Shown here one piece after another: positions 8,391 through 16,496 of a stretch of 23,933 bases of DNA. The notes under the pieces were generated by a model. The model saw only the letters and a program-made list of their open reading frames with translations. It was not told where the DNA came from and made no database searches. The translations under genes were made by a program, and so were the position numbers. Numbering within the stretch: position 1 is the first letter of the stretch; each line of letters begins with the position of its first letter. The DNA lies in assembly GCA_031284275.1 (NCBI GenBank), contig JAITAD010000010.1, positions 1 to 23,933 of the forward strand. Reading direction: 5' to 3'. This stretch comes from Tannerellaceae bacterium (GTDB taxonomy: Bacteria; Bacteroidota; Bacteroidia; Bacteroidales; Tannerellaceae).

Positions 8391-9827
8391 TTACTTGATA
8401 GGGATAAAAGGAGCGGACGGCCAATGGGAGGAAGGTGGACGGAGGGAGAAAACAGAGGAATTTTCGTCGAAACTATAGAAGTTGAGGAACTCATCAAGGG
8501 TGAGACCGGGAGAGAGGTAGTACTTCCAGAGATTGTCGCCGACGGCTTCGTTCCACTTCTCTCCATGGTTACCGTATCGGGCGATGAGATAAAGCAGCCG
8601 GGTAATGTCAAGCTTGGTGATGTCGTAATGTTGGACGATGTAGTCGGCGGCATCGGTGATACGGACAAAGCCGGAGGCGTTCTGCAGGGTGGAGGCGGAG
8701 GTGGAACCGGTAGGGTTGAGATGGTCAAGGAAAGGAGCATTGTCGGTGAGTTCTACAATGAAATTGTTCACAGAAAGGGTTTGCTTGGCGTTATAACGTT
8801 TGGCGATCAGTCGATAGGAACCGCTATGACTGCTGGTTGGGTCGTTTGAAGCGATGCGGCAGAAGGCAAAAAGCCAATGATTGTACAGTAAGGCATAAAC
8901 ATCTGTAGTACTGTAACTGTACAACGTTTCGTTTTCTCGGTGTATCAGGGTTCCTAAAAATTGCGTGACCGGAAGCAGATTGGGGGCGAGAGATACCCAT
9001 TCGGAAACGAAGGGAGGAGGGACCTCGGCGTAAAGTTGGGAAGTTTTGGGGTGGCTGTTACTGAAGAGGTGAGCGTAGGAGGAGGACGGTGGGGTGACGG
9101 CGGCTTTCGGGGTATAAGTTTTCGGAGGAATGGCGAGGGGCATGAAAGGGAGTTCGGCAGCTTCGTGCTGAGACAGAAACTCTCCTATCATGTAGTCGGG
9201 ATTAGCGCCTGCCGGCAGAGTGCTACCGTAGGGAGAGATAAAAGACCATATCATGCTGTTAAACGAAGTGGAGAACTTGGCGAGAAACCAAAGCATCTGC
9301 ATCTCGGTGAAACGGGTGATGTCGTAACGTTGAAGGTCACTATCCTTAACTATCCCGTAGGGCACCAATGCACCATTGGCCATATCTACATTGGACAGAT
9401 ATCGGGCGGGATATTTGCCGGCGAATCCTGTCAGGGTGGCATGCTCCTGTTCCTCATTGAAAGTAGCGATATTCCGCTTGTTGTTGTAGGCGATAAGCAC
9501 TCGCCAAAGGCGCTCTGACTGTATCAAGGCGGAGACGGGGAGTTGCTCAATGATAAATGTCCAATAGCGATAATAAAGAGCGAAATAGTTGTGGGTGTGT
9601 CCTTCATAATGGCCTTCCGCATCGCGAGCAACGAGGGGTATCGGCGTCTTGTCGGGGGTTGTATAGAGGTGTTCGGACAAGGTGGTCTTTTCCGAGAAAT
9701 GAGACCACTCATCGTTGGCGTAAACGGCGGGGTAGGCTGTTCTCGTGTGCGTTGTCTGAGCTTCGCATAAGCTGCCTGCTACGAGGATGCCTCCCGCTAA
9801 CGTTACCAACGCCGAGAATCTTTTCAT
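8391..9827 (-). CDS. Secreted protein of unknown function with twofold internal duplication
   Basis: I do not recognise a family. From the ATG at 9827 the product has 478 residues and opens with a classical signal peptide (MKRFSALVTLAGGILVAGSL, likely cleaved near CEAQ; no proper lipobox). An ATG 21 bases further upstream is possible but would put charged residues before the signal. The mature protein contains two diverged copies of a roughly 180-residue unit. Shared landmarks include an EW pair, FALYYRYW versus YALLYNHW, RYDITRF versus HYDITKL, and EFLSQHE versus EFLNFYS. A proline-rich linker joins them. The protein is rich in aromatic residues. It is followed 35 bases later by the M13 peptidase and has a -7 element about 78 bases upstream, so it probably heads a two-gene envelope or secreted operon. 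Confidence 0.8.
   Translation of the reverse strand: MKRFSALVTLAGGILVAGSLCEAQTTHTRTAYPAVYANDEWSHFSEKTTLSEHLYTTPDKTPIPLVARDAEGHYEGHTHNYFALYYRYWTFIIEQLPVSALIQSERLWRVLIAYNNKRNIATFNEEQEHATLTGFAGKYPARYLSNVDMANGALVPYGIVKDSDLQRYDITRFTEMQMLWFLAKFSTSFNSMIWSFISPYGSTLPAGANPDYMIGEFLSQHEAAELPFMPLAIPPKTYTPKAAVTPPSSSYAHLFSNSHPKTSQLYAEVPPPFVSEWVSLAPNLLPVTQFLGTLIHRENETLYSYSTTDVYALLYNHWLFAFCRIASNDPTSSHSGSYRLIAKRYNAKQTLSVNNFIVELTDNAPFLDHLNPTGSTSASTLQNASGFVRITDAADYIVQHYDITKLDITRLLYLIARYGNHGEKWNEAVGDNLWKYYLSPGLTLDEFLNFYSFDENSSVFSLRPPSSHWPSAPFIPIK
8469..9716 (-). repeat. Diverged tandem duplication inside the secreted protein gene
   Basis: Protein-level repeat: copy A is encoded at about 9165-9716 and copy B at about 8469-9017. 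Matching landmarks lie 229-236 residues apart throughout, so the order is colinear. At the DNA level the copies no longer look similar, which suggests an old duplication. Confidence 0.7.
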
Positions 9828-9904
9828 CGTCCGTGTGTGTGTTATCATGATAGCCTGCCTTAGTTAAGTCGTTGTGAGCGGTTTCAGTTTGGGTCACCTT
9901 GCGC

Positions 9905-9912
9905 CAAAGGTA
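9905..9912 (-). promoter_or_regulatory. Bacteroidetes -7 promoter element upstream of the secreted protein/pepO pair
   Basis: On the minus strand the sequence reads TACCTTTG, an exact match to the Bacteroidetes -7 consensus TAnnTTTG. It lies in the 136-base gap between the 7TM-HD gene and the secreted protein gene and would give a leader of about 70 bases. I see no clear TTTG at -33, so this is a partial promoter match. Confidence 0.5.
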
Positions 9913-9963
9913 GTTATTTTGTGGTGCGCCGTTGCTGTTTGCCGGCATTTTTTCCACACATGT

Positions 9964-11994
9964 TCACTTGTTTATTTCGGGGTAACTGATGCGGGTGTGA
10001 TACATGGTCTGGAGTTTCTCGCAGAAGACCTGTTTGATTTGTTGGATGTCGTCGAACGTTAGCGGGGTATGTTGGTGGAGTCCTTCGGCGATTTGTCCGT
10101 CGATAATCTTATCGACGAGTCGGCTGATGTTTTCCGCCGTGTATTCTTTGAGGCTGCGCGAAGAGGCTTCTACGGCGTCGGCCATCATGAGGACAGCGGT
10201 TTCTTTGGAGAAAGGGTTAGGACCCGGATAGGTGAAAGAGTCTTCGGGAACAGGCTCACCCGGATGTGCATTACGGTAGGAGTTATAGAAGTATCGGGCT
10301 TTTCCGGTGCCGTGGTGGGTACGGATGAAATCGATGATGGTTTCGGGAATGTTCGCCTTGTGGGCGATGCGTATGCCTTCGGTCACGTGGCGGATGATGA
10401 CCGAAGCGCTTTGTTCGAGAGTAAGTCGGTCATGAGGGTTGGTCTCGTGCTGATTCTCGGTGAAGAACGCCGGGTTGGTCATCTTGCCGATATCGTGATA
10501 CATGGCGCCGGTACGTGCAAAGGCGGGGTTGGCGCCTATCTTCGAGGCTGCGTCGGAGGCGAGAATGGATACTTGGATAGAGTGTTGAAAAGTTCCGGGT
10601 GCGTTTTCGGAGAGCTGTTTCAGGATGGGGTTATTGATGTTGGAAAGTTCGACAAGGGTGATGGGGGATATGTACCCGAAGAGCTTTTCAAGGATGTATA
10701 TCAGGAGGTAAACAAACATCAGCAGGACGAAGTTGAGGGTGAGGTAGAGGTACATGGTGGTGTTGATCTTCGAAATATCGCCCTGCTGGTAGATATACAG
10801 GGATGTGTAAACCACTACGTAGGCCAGCAGGATGAAAGCGGCGCAACGCAGGAGTTGGGAACGTTCCGAGAGGTCGGCCAGGGCATAATTGACCACCATA
10901 CCGGCGGCAACCTGCATAAGGAGAAACTCATGCGGAAAGGGGGTCATGATAGAGCATACAATCACGACTATCAGGTGGGTGAAGAGCGCCGTGCGAGCAT
11001 CGAAGAAAGTGCAGACCATGATGGGTACAACGGCGTAAGGGATGAGGTACTCGTTGAACATACCGCTGGACATGCACCACTCCGTGAGCAGACAGGGGGT
11101 AAGGATACAGAGGAGGAGGAAGAGGGTATGCTTGGGACTGTCGAAGATACGTCGACGAAAAGAGCGCAAGTAGAGCCAATAGCAGAGGATAAGGCCGATG
11201 ACCAGCAACAGTGCGCCTAAGGATTGTATGGATTGCGCCCTTGCACCGGCACTGTGTGACTCGTGGATGATTTTCAACGACCGCAGCACGGCATAAGTGC
11301 GTTCATCGATGATTTCTCCCCTGTCGACGATGCGCTCGCCTGCCTGCACCATACCGTGGGATATCGACAGGTCGGCAACCATCTCGTTTTGCACCTTCTC
11401 GGCCATATCGACGTCGTAGATGAGGTTGGGGACGAGGTATACATCCAGATCGAGGGCGCGCAGTTCGGATGATTTGATGCCGGGGAGGCGATTGTTGATG
11501 ATGGATTCATAGGCTGTACGGACACTCAGGATGGAACCGAGGGGTACCGTCCGCGAAACATTGTTTTCCGTCAGGTGTACCCGTGTCTTGCCTTCTTTCT
11601 GTAATTCCGACATGTCCTCGATGCCGGCGATACCGGTACGGTAGAGGCGTATCAGTTGTTGGTCTACATAGGTGCTGCATTCGGGGGTTATCGCCCGTCC
11701 ACCGTCAGCCCTGAAATCTTCCCGAAAACGTTGCACGTTTCTCAGGCCACGTTCAATATCGATGCGGTAATAAGGTTCGAAAAAGCGCAGGACGCTGTCG
11801 CGTTCGGCCTTTAGCTGCCAGTCGGGTTTGTAGATAGGAAAATCGTTCGGTGCAGTCAGCAGTCCGTACCGCCAGGGTTTTCCTTCAAAAAACTGGTAGC
11901 GAAAACTTCCTTCCCGCGGGAAAAAGAACCCGATGAGCAACGCCACAGCCAGATAGGCCAAGGCTGTGTAAACATCCTGCGGCCGTATTTTCAC
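9964..11994 (-). CDS. 7TM-HD family membrane phosphohydrolase (YqfF/PgpH-like)
   Basis: The product has 676 residues. An N-terminal helix (about 9-25) is followed by a large extracytoplasmic domain (about 30-250), a multi-helix membrane region (about 256-435) and a C-terminal cytoplasmic HD domain. HD-site residues are H471, H500-D501 (in MYHDIGK), H536, H560-H561 and D606. This order is that of the 7TM receptor-HD family; its PgpH members hydrolyse cyclic di-AMP. Activity on c-di-AMP here is inferred from the family, and the signal sensed by the outer domain is unknown. The ATG overlaps the def stop by 4 bases (ATGA), so it is translationally coupled to def. It is the last gene of the ruvX-def cluster, and no strong terminator is seen after it. 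Confidence 0.9.
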   Translation of the reverse strand: MKIRPQDVYTALAYLAVALLIGFFFPREGSFRYQFFEGKPWRYGLLTAPNDFPIYKPDWQLKAERDSVLRFFEPYYRIDIERGLRNVQRFREDFRADGGRAITPECSTYVDQQLIRLYRTGIAGIEDMSELQKEGKTRVHLTENNVSRTVPLGSILSVRTAYESIINNRLPGIKSSELRALDLDVYLVPNLIYDVDMAEKVQNEMVADLSISHGMVQAGERIVDRGEIIDERTYAVLRSLKIIHESHSAGARAQSIQSLGALLLVIGLILCYWLYLRSFRRRIFDSPKHTLFLLLCILTPCLLTEWCMSSGMFNEYLIPYAVVPIMVCTFFDARTALFTHLIVVIVCSIMTPFPHEFLLMQVAAGMVVNYALADLSERSQLLRCAAFILLAYVVVYTSLYIYQQGDISKINTTMYLYLTLNFVLLMFVYLLIYILEKLFGYISPITLVELSNINNPILKQLSENAPGTFQHSIQVSILASDAASKIGANPAFARTGAMYHDIGKMTNPAFFTENQHETNPHDRLTLEQSASVIIRHVTEGIRIAHKANIPETIIDFIRTHHGTGKARYFYNSYRNAHPGEPVPEDSFTYPGPNPFSKETAVLMMADAVEASSRSLKEYTAENISRLVDKIIDGQIAEGLHQHTPLTFDDIQQIKQVFCEKLQTMYHTRISYPEINK

Positions 11995-12572
11995 TTCCTT
12001 TTCTTTGTCAGAGGCGGTTGTACTTTATAATTGCAATGGGTCGTACCTTTACGCAGAGCAAGGAGTTTGCCTTGATTGAGCTGGCGGCGAATGGGGGAGA
12101 CATGGTCGAGGAAGACGTGCCCGCCGAGGTGGTCACATTCGTGTTGCACGATGCGGGCTGAGAAGCCGTGTACCTCTTCGCTTTGCACTTCGAAGCGTTC
12201 ATTGAGGTAATTCACGCGTATGTGCGCCGCACGTTCGACTTTTTCGTGGATGCCGGGGAAACTCAGACAACCTTCTTCCAAAGTGATAGCCTCACCGCTT
12301 CGCTCGGTGATTTCCGGATTGATCATCACCCGTCGGAAACCTTTACATTCGGGGTGTTCCTCTACCACTTCCGTAGCGTCGATCACCAGCAGGCGCAAAG
12401 ACAATCCCACTTGCGGCGCTGCCAACCCCACTCCTTCGGCTTGCCGCAGGGTATCGAACATGTTTGTCAACAGTGTCTGCAACTCTTCCTGCGAGGCGAA
12501 GGTTTGTTGTGTCACCTCGGCAGTCTCCTGCCGCAAGACGGGCTGCCCGCCCAGATAGATGGGGAGTATCAT
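11991..12572 (-). CDS. def: Peptide deformylase
   Basis: This metalloenzyme removes the formyl group from the N-terminal methionine of nascent proteins. The product has 193 residues with all three family motifs: GVGLAAPQVG (47-56), EEGCLSFPG (99-107) with metal-ligand C102, and QHECDHLGG (143-151) with ligands H144 and H148 and catalytic E145. The C-terminus adds a basic tail ending KKRK. Its start overlaps the ruvX stop by 4 bases and its stop overlaps the 7TM-HD start by 4 bases, both as ATGA, so the three genes form a tightly coupled unit. Start codon and length are as expected. Confidence 0.96.
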   Translation of the reverse strand: MILPIYLGGQPVLRQETAEVTQQTFASQEELQTLLTNMFDTLRQAEGVGLAAPQVGLSLRLLVIDATEVVEEHPECKGFRRVMINPEITERSGEAITLEEGCLSFPGIHEKVERAAHIRVNYLNERFEVQSEEVHGFSARIVQHECDHLGGHVFLDHVSPIRRQLNQGKLLALRKGTTHCNYKVQPPLTKKRK

Positions 12573-12991
12573 TTCCGTAACTTTAAGGATTCCAAATAAT
12601 CTTGCAGGATGATGACGGCGGCTGTCCGGTCGATCAGCCCTTTCTCGCGGCGTTTCATCTTCTTCACTCCCGCAGCGAGGATGGCTTGCTTGGCCAGGAG
12701 GGATGTAAAACGCTCATCGTAGTAACAGACGGGGATGTCGGGGATAGTACGACGTAATCCGGCGACGAAAGCCTCAATTCCCTGCAAGGCTTCCGAAGGT
12801 TGGCCGTTCATTTGTCGAGGCAGGCCTACGACGAAGAGTTCTACGGCTTCCTGTCCGGCGTATTTTTGCAGAAAAGGCAAAACTTCATCGCCCGAAACCG
12901 TCGTCAGCGCCGTAGCGATAATCTGTCGGGGATCGGTCACCGCCAATCCCGTCCGTTTTCGTCCATAGTCGATAGCCACTATCCTACCCAT
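12569..12991 (-). CDS. ruvX: Putative pre-16S rRNA nuclease / Holliday junction resolvase-like (YqgF/RuvX)
   Basis: From the ATG at 12991 the product has 140 residues beginning MGRIVAIDYGRKRTGLAVTD, the standard RNase H-fold start of the family, with its first acidic residue in AIDYG. Other motifs are YYDERFTS and DRTAAVIILQDYL near the C-terminus. Members were named for Holliday junction resolution, and in E. coli the homologue acts in 16S rRNA 5'-end maturation. An upstream in-frame GTG at 13072 would extend the protein by 27 residues and overlap the AlbA gene's stop. I reject it because a -7 promoter element lies inside that extension and the family starts at MGR. It overlaps def by 4 bases. 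Confidence 0.93.
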   Translation of the reverse strand: MGRIVAIDYGRKRTGLAVTDPRQIIATALTTVSGDEVLPFLQKYAGQEAVELFVVGLPRQMNGQPSEALQGIEAFVAGLRRTIPDIPVCYYDERFTSLLAKQAILAAGVKKMKRREKGLIDRTAAVIILQDYLESLKLRK

Positions 12992-13032
12992 AACCGTGAT
13001 ACGTCCGCCTACAATAGGCACGTCCGCGCCCG

Positions 13033-13060
13033 CAAAGGTAGTTAATCTGGGATTACCAAA
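13033..13060 (-). promoter_or_regulatory. Promoter of the ruvX-def-7TM/HD operon
   Basis: On the minus strand, TTTG (13057-13060) and the exact -7 element TACCTTTG (13033-13040) are separated by 16 bases, slightly short of the usual 19-21. Transcription would begin about 35 bases before the ruvX ATG at 12991. The element lies in the gap after the AlbA gene and helps fix the ruvX start. Confidence 0.55.
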
Positions 13061-13068
13061 GTTTTCTG

Positions 13069-14946
13069 TCACACTTTCAGGTAATAACCTCCCGTTTTGG
13101 GCGCTCCCCTGAACTCAATCCTACTTTCTCCTTTAAGTTTGTTCAGGTAACGCATGGTCGTGCGCCAACTTTTGCCGATATGTTTCGCTATCTCCGGCGC
13201 AGCGATTCCTTCTTTTTCGCTGATTAACTTAAAGATGAGTTCTTTAATTTCATCCGGTACGTCTCTATCGTTTTTATCGTCATTGCCGGTTGCATCAATG
13301 TTGGTTACTATGCCACCATCATCATTTACTATGCCATTAGCATTATTTACTATGCCAATTCCTGCATTTACTATGCCATCGCCATTTGTTGCTACACCAT
13401 TCCGTTCATCAGTTACTGTCGCATCGTCATTTACTATGCCATCGCCTCCATCTACGATGTTATTCTCTCCACCTGTTGGATTTCCTTCACCGGTTACGGT
13501 GAGAGAGAACGTATTTACTATACTATCGCCAATATTTACTATGTCATTAACAGTATTTACTATGCCAATTTCTCCATTTACTATGCCAACGATACGTTTT
13601 TCTATGCTATCCCGTTCACCATGGGCAGTAGTATTTTCTTTAGTTACTATGTCATTGTACTTATTTACTATGACGTCTTCGTTATTTACGGGATCATTAA
13701 ACTCATTTACTATGCCATCAGCATTATTTACTATGCCATTTCGTTCATCATTTACTATGTCATTCTCATTTTCCGATGGAGTAGAATCTGTTGTATTTTC
13801 TTTCTTTATTGGCCGGCGGAATACTGCCGTGAAAAATATTCCTTCGTCGGAAAAGTCGGGGGAGGGCAGTCCGGCTTCTGACATGGCTTCACGCATACGG
13901 GGGACACCCGAACCTACCTGTTCCACCAGATTCATACGGGTAAAGAGGCCAAATATCAAGGGATTACGTGTCATACTTTTCCATCCGAACGACGACTTTA
14001 CCCCCGAGAGTAACCCTCCGGGATTGGATATTTCTATGCGGTCGTCATACATCTCTACCATCGTTACTGCTCCCTGTTCACAGTAATCACGGTGGGACAG
14101 CGCATTGATGAGGGCTTCCTTAAACACGGTCAAAGGTATTTCCCATACTTCTTTTCGGGGGCCTGTACCCGATATAATGTACGAAACCTCCAACTTATCC
14201 TTTATCCAGGCTTCTGCTTGGGTGTATTGTCGATAGAGGGGACCGCCGTAACGTTTATCGTCTATGATGTGGACTTTGTTTATCCCTTTGAAACGTACGC
14301 AACGCACTATTGCCTGCGGGAAGTATGTTTCCGGTTCCTGACCGAAAAACAGGACTGCGCCGTTTTTTAACTCTCCTGATTCCTCATATGCGCGCAAGTT
14401 TCTCAATATTTGCTCTGTGGAGACGATTCCCGAGATGGATGACAATTGTAAAAAATCCCCGAAATTGTTTTTGTCCAAATCTTTTTTCGTATCGAAACGG
14501 CGGCAGGGGACATCGTCGAAATATACCCGATGATTGATTTGGAACAGGCTTCGTATCTCTTCCGCTGTCGTCAATTTCTGAGATATCGCTCCTTCGCGCA
14601 GATAGATAGCTCCCGAACTTATGTAAGGCTTGTCGTTACCGTCGCTTACATCCAATACCCAGACAGGTTTCCCTTCCACATCCACCTCATAGACATCCGC
14701 CTTCACTATCGGAGATATGTCTCTTATTGCATTCTGTATGGCCGAACGTTTGGCGTTGTCTATTTTAGTCCCGACGATATGATCGTTGTTATCTATTCCT
14801 ATGAGGATATAGCCGCCTCCGCTGTTGGCGAAAGCACACACCGACTGCGACAATTCGCGCACATTCGATGGAACAGCCACCATGAATTCGGCATTGTAAC
14901 CTGCACCACTGGCCGCTATCGACTTTATTTCTTCCGCTGTCAGCAT
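13069..14946 (-). CDS. AlbA_2-domain (Schlafen/AAA_4-like) putative transcriptional regulator with heptad-repeat linker
   Basis: The product has 625 residues. An AlbA_2-type putative DNA-binding domain (about 12-130, with VCAFANSGGGYILIGIDNN) is followed by a middle region and a HATPase_c_4-like domain (about 270-380, with KEALINALSHRDY, ISNPGGL and GSGVPRMREAM). This pairing is common in regulators once annotated as RecG-like. Residues 395-549 form an unusual low-complexity linker of heptapeptides with consensus ending GIVN. Residues 564-625 look like a winged helix (APEIAKHIGKSWRTTMRYLNKL). Target genes are unknown. It has its own promoter match (14968-14998) and stands apart from rpoN upstream. 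The last codons are close to the ruvX promoter, so it may be monocistronic. Domain calls are solid; the regulatory role is inferred. Confidence 0.85.
   Translation of the reverse strand: MLTAEEIKSIAASGAGYNAEFMVAVPSNVRELSQSVCAFANSGGGYILIGIDNNDHIVGTKIDNAKRSAIQNAIRDISPIVKADVYEVDVEGKPVWVLDVSDGNDKPYISSGAIYLREGAISQKLTTAEEIRSLFQINHRVYFDDVPCRRFDTKKDLDKNNFGDFLQLSSISGIVSTEQILRNLRAYEESGELKNGAVLFFGQEPETYFPQAIVRCVRFKGINKVHIIDDKRYGGPLYRQYTQAEAWIKDKLEVSYIISGTGPRKEVWEIPLTVFKEALINALSHRDYCEQGAVTMVEMYDDRIEISNPGGLLSGVKSSFGWKSMTRNPLIFGLFTRMNLVEQVGSGVPRMREAMSEAGLPSPDFSDEGIFFTAVFRRPIKKENTTDSTPSENENDIVNDERNGIVNNADGIVNEFNDPVNNEDVIVNKYNDIVTKENTTAHGERDSIEKRIVGIVNGEIGIVNTVNDIVNIGDSIVNTFSLTVTGEGNPTGGENNIVDGGDGIVNDDATVTDERNGVATNGDGIVNAGIGIVNNANGIVNDDGGIVTNIDATGNDDKNDRDVPDEIKELIFKLISEKEGIAAPEIAKHIGKSWRTTMRYLNKLKGESRIEFRGAPKTGGYYLKV
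13300..13764 (-). repeat. Degenerate 21-bp repeat coding the xxxGIVN heptapeptide linker
   Basis: About 16 units of roughly 21 bp encode (D/N)(G/D)IVN followed by three variable residues. On the plus strand the core reads ATTTACTATGCCA. Consecutive cores begin at 13324, 13345 and 13366, exactly 21 bases apart. I count twelve IVN units plus IVT, IVD and PVN variants. Two stretches (residues about 436-452 and 479-495) break the period. The tract is in frame throughout and is AT-richer than its flanks. Confidence 0.9.
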
Positions 14947-14967
14947 ATTTCGCCATTGTTATGGAGA

Positions 14968-14998
14968 CAAAGATACGAAATATCCCCTTTTATGGAAA
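14968..14998 (-). promoter_or_regulatory. Promoter of the AlbA_2 regulator gene
   Basis: On the minus strand, an exact -7 element TATCTTTG (14968-14975) is preceded, after 19 bases, by TTTC (14995-14998), one base off the -33 TTTG. It lies in the 65-base gap after rpoN and would give a leader of about 15-20 bases before the ATG at 14946. Confidence 0.6.
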
Positions 14999-15011
14999 GG
15001 GAGGGAGCGGG

Positions 15012-16472
15012 CTACAAGGCTTTTCGGAGGCGGGCGGTGGGGAGGCCGAGCTGTTCCCGATATTTGGCTACGGTGCGGCGGGCGATGAGGTACCCTTTGG
15101 TTTTCAAAAGGGTTACCAACTTGTCGTCGGCCAGAGGAGAACGTTTGTCTTCCCCGTCGATAAGTTCGCGCAGAAGGGTTTTGACGGCGCGGGTGGATAC
15201 CTCTTCGCCGTTGTCGGTACGTAACGAGTCGGAAAAGAAATGTTTCAGCGGGTAGATACCGTGAGCGGTTTGGACGTACTTACTGTTGCTCACGCGTGAG
15301 ATGGTGGAAATGTCCAATCCGGCACGTTCGGCGACGTCGCGGAGAATCATTGGGCGGATATCGGATGGTCTCCCTGTGAGGAAGAAGTCGCGTTGCAGGA
15401 GAAGTATCACCTCCATAGTACGTTGCAGGGTAACATGGCGCTGTTCGAGGGCGCTGATAAATGAACGTGCGGAGTCAAGTTTTTGCTTGATGAATCGAGC
15501 GGCTTCGAGGCTTTTGGGGTCGCCTCCGGCGGTTTTGCCGGAAAAGTCTTTGAGCAACTCGGCGAATTCGCGGCTGATGTGCAGAGAGGGGATATCGCGC
15601 CGGTTGAGAGTAAGGGTCAGCTCCCCGTTATGGGTTTCGACGACGAAGTCGGGAATAACGACGCCGGCGGCATCCATGAAGTTGTTGTCCCATGCGTTAC
15701 CGGGACGAGGATTGAGGGAAGTGATTTCGCGGACGGCGGCTTGGAAGATATCCCTGTCGTCAAGTCCCAAAGCTTGGGCAATACGATCGAAGCGTTTGTT
15801 GGAGAGGTCGTTGAAGAAACGGGTGAGTAGTGTGATGGCTATGGAAACGGAGGGAGTCCGCTCTTTCTTTTTGAGTTGCAGCAACAGGCAGGTGCGCAGG
15901 TCGGCGGCGGCGATACCTGCGGGGTCGAGGTCTTGCACTACGCCGAGTATCCGATACACCTCGTCGGAACTGATCTCCTGCCCCGTCTGGAGTGTCATAT
16001 CATCGGCTATCTCCTGCACGCCGCGGCGCAGGTAACCATCGCTGTCCAAGCTGCCGATGATATATTCGCCAATCCGCAGGTCATCTTCCTGCAAATCGCG
16101 CAGATGGAGTTGTTGCCGGAGATATTCCCCCAATGATTGCCCCGACGACACCGGCGGTTCTCTCCTTTCCGTCCGATCGGACAACTCTTGCAGGCGGTAG
16201 CCGGGGATATCGTCTTCCTGCATATAGTCGTCAAGGGAGAAGTCCTGTTCTTCGTTGTCGGATTGCAGGGTATCTTCCGGATTTTCAGCATATTCATCTG
16301 CTTGTGCATTCTCCTGCGCTTCGACCCCTTCTTCGAGTGAGGGGTTGTTTTGCAATTCTTCGCGAATGCGTTCCCCCAACTCGACGGCCGGCAATTCCAT
16401 CAGGCGCGAGGTGAGGATTTGTTGCGGGGAGAGCCGCTGCTGTAGCTTTTGTCCGAGTTTCTGCGTAAGCAT
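15012..16472 (-). CDS. rpoN: RNA polymerase sigma-54 factor
   Basis: The product has 486 residues with the sigma-54 layout. Glutamine- and leucine-rich region I (residues 1-48) starts MLTQKLGQKLQQRLSPQQIL. An acidic region II follows (about 50-90), then a core-binding domain, a helix-turn-helix around AERAGLDISTISRVSNSKY, and the RpoN box ARRTVAKYR (464-472). Sigma-54 directs polymerase to -24/-12 promoters and needs AAA+ activators; none is encoded in this window. The gene starts 24 bases after the hemerythrin-like gene and is the last gene of the six-gene run beginning at etfB. It is full length with no missing motif. Confidence 0.96.
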   Translation of the reverse strand: MLTQKLGQKLQQRLSPQQILTSRLMELPAVELGERIREELQNNPSLEEGVEAQENAQADEYAENPEDTLQSDNEEQDFSLDDYMQEDDIPGYRLQELSDRTERREPPVSSGQSLGEYLRQQLHLRDLQEDDLRIGEYIIGSLDSDGYLRRGVQEIADDMTLQTGQEISSDEVYRILGVVQDLDPAGIAAADLRTCLLLQLKKKERTPSVSIAITLLTRFFNDLSNKRFDRIAQALGLDDRDIFQAAVREITSLNPRPGNAWDNNFMDAAGVVIPDFVVETHNGELTLTLNRRDIPSLHISREFAELLKDFSGKTAGGDPKSLEAARFIKQKLDSARSFISALEQRHVTLQRTMEVILLLQRDFFLTGRPSDIRPMILRDVAERAGLDISTISRVSNSKYVQTAHGIYPLKHFFSDSLRTDNGEEVSTRAVKTLLRELIDGEDKRSPLADDKLVTLLKTKGYLIARRTVAKYREQLGLPTARLRKAL

Positions 16473-16496
16473 GGCGGAAAGGAGTAGGGTAGGGGG

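Noticed and set aside
9915..9950. GC-rich hairpin (GCCG...CGGC) after the 7TM-HD gene as a terminator
   Set aside because: Only 4 paired bases and no T-run in the right place.
10069..11220. A 383-codon plus-strand frame opposite the 7TM-HD gene
   Set aside because: No domain, no promoter, and fully antisense to a gene with clear membrane and HD motifs.
13300..13764. CRISPR-like appearance of regularly spaced ATTTACTATGCCA cores
   Set aside because: The period is 21 bp with no unique 30-base spacers, and the whole tract is in frame inside a protein gene. It is a coding repeat.
14985..15001. Small hairpin CCCTTT-TATGG-AAAGGG after rpoN as a terminator
   Set aside because: The stem is only 6 bp, with no T-run on the minus strand, and it overlaps the -33 region of the next promoter. 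Too weak to call.
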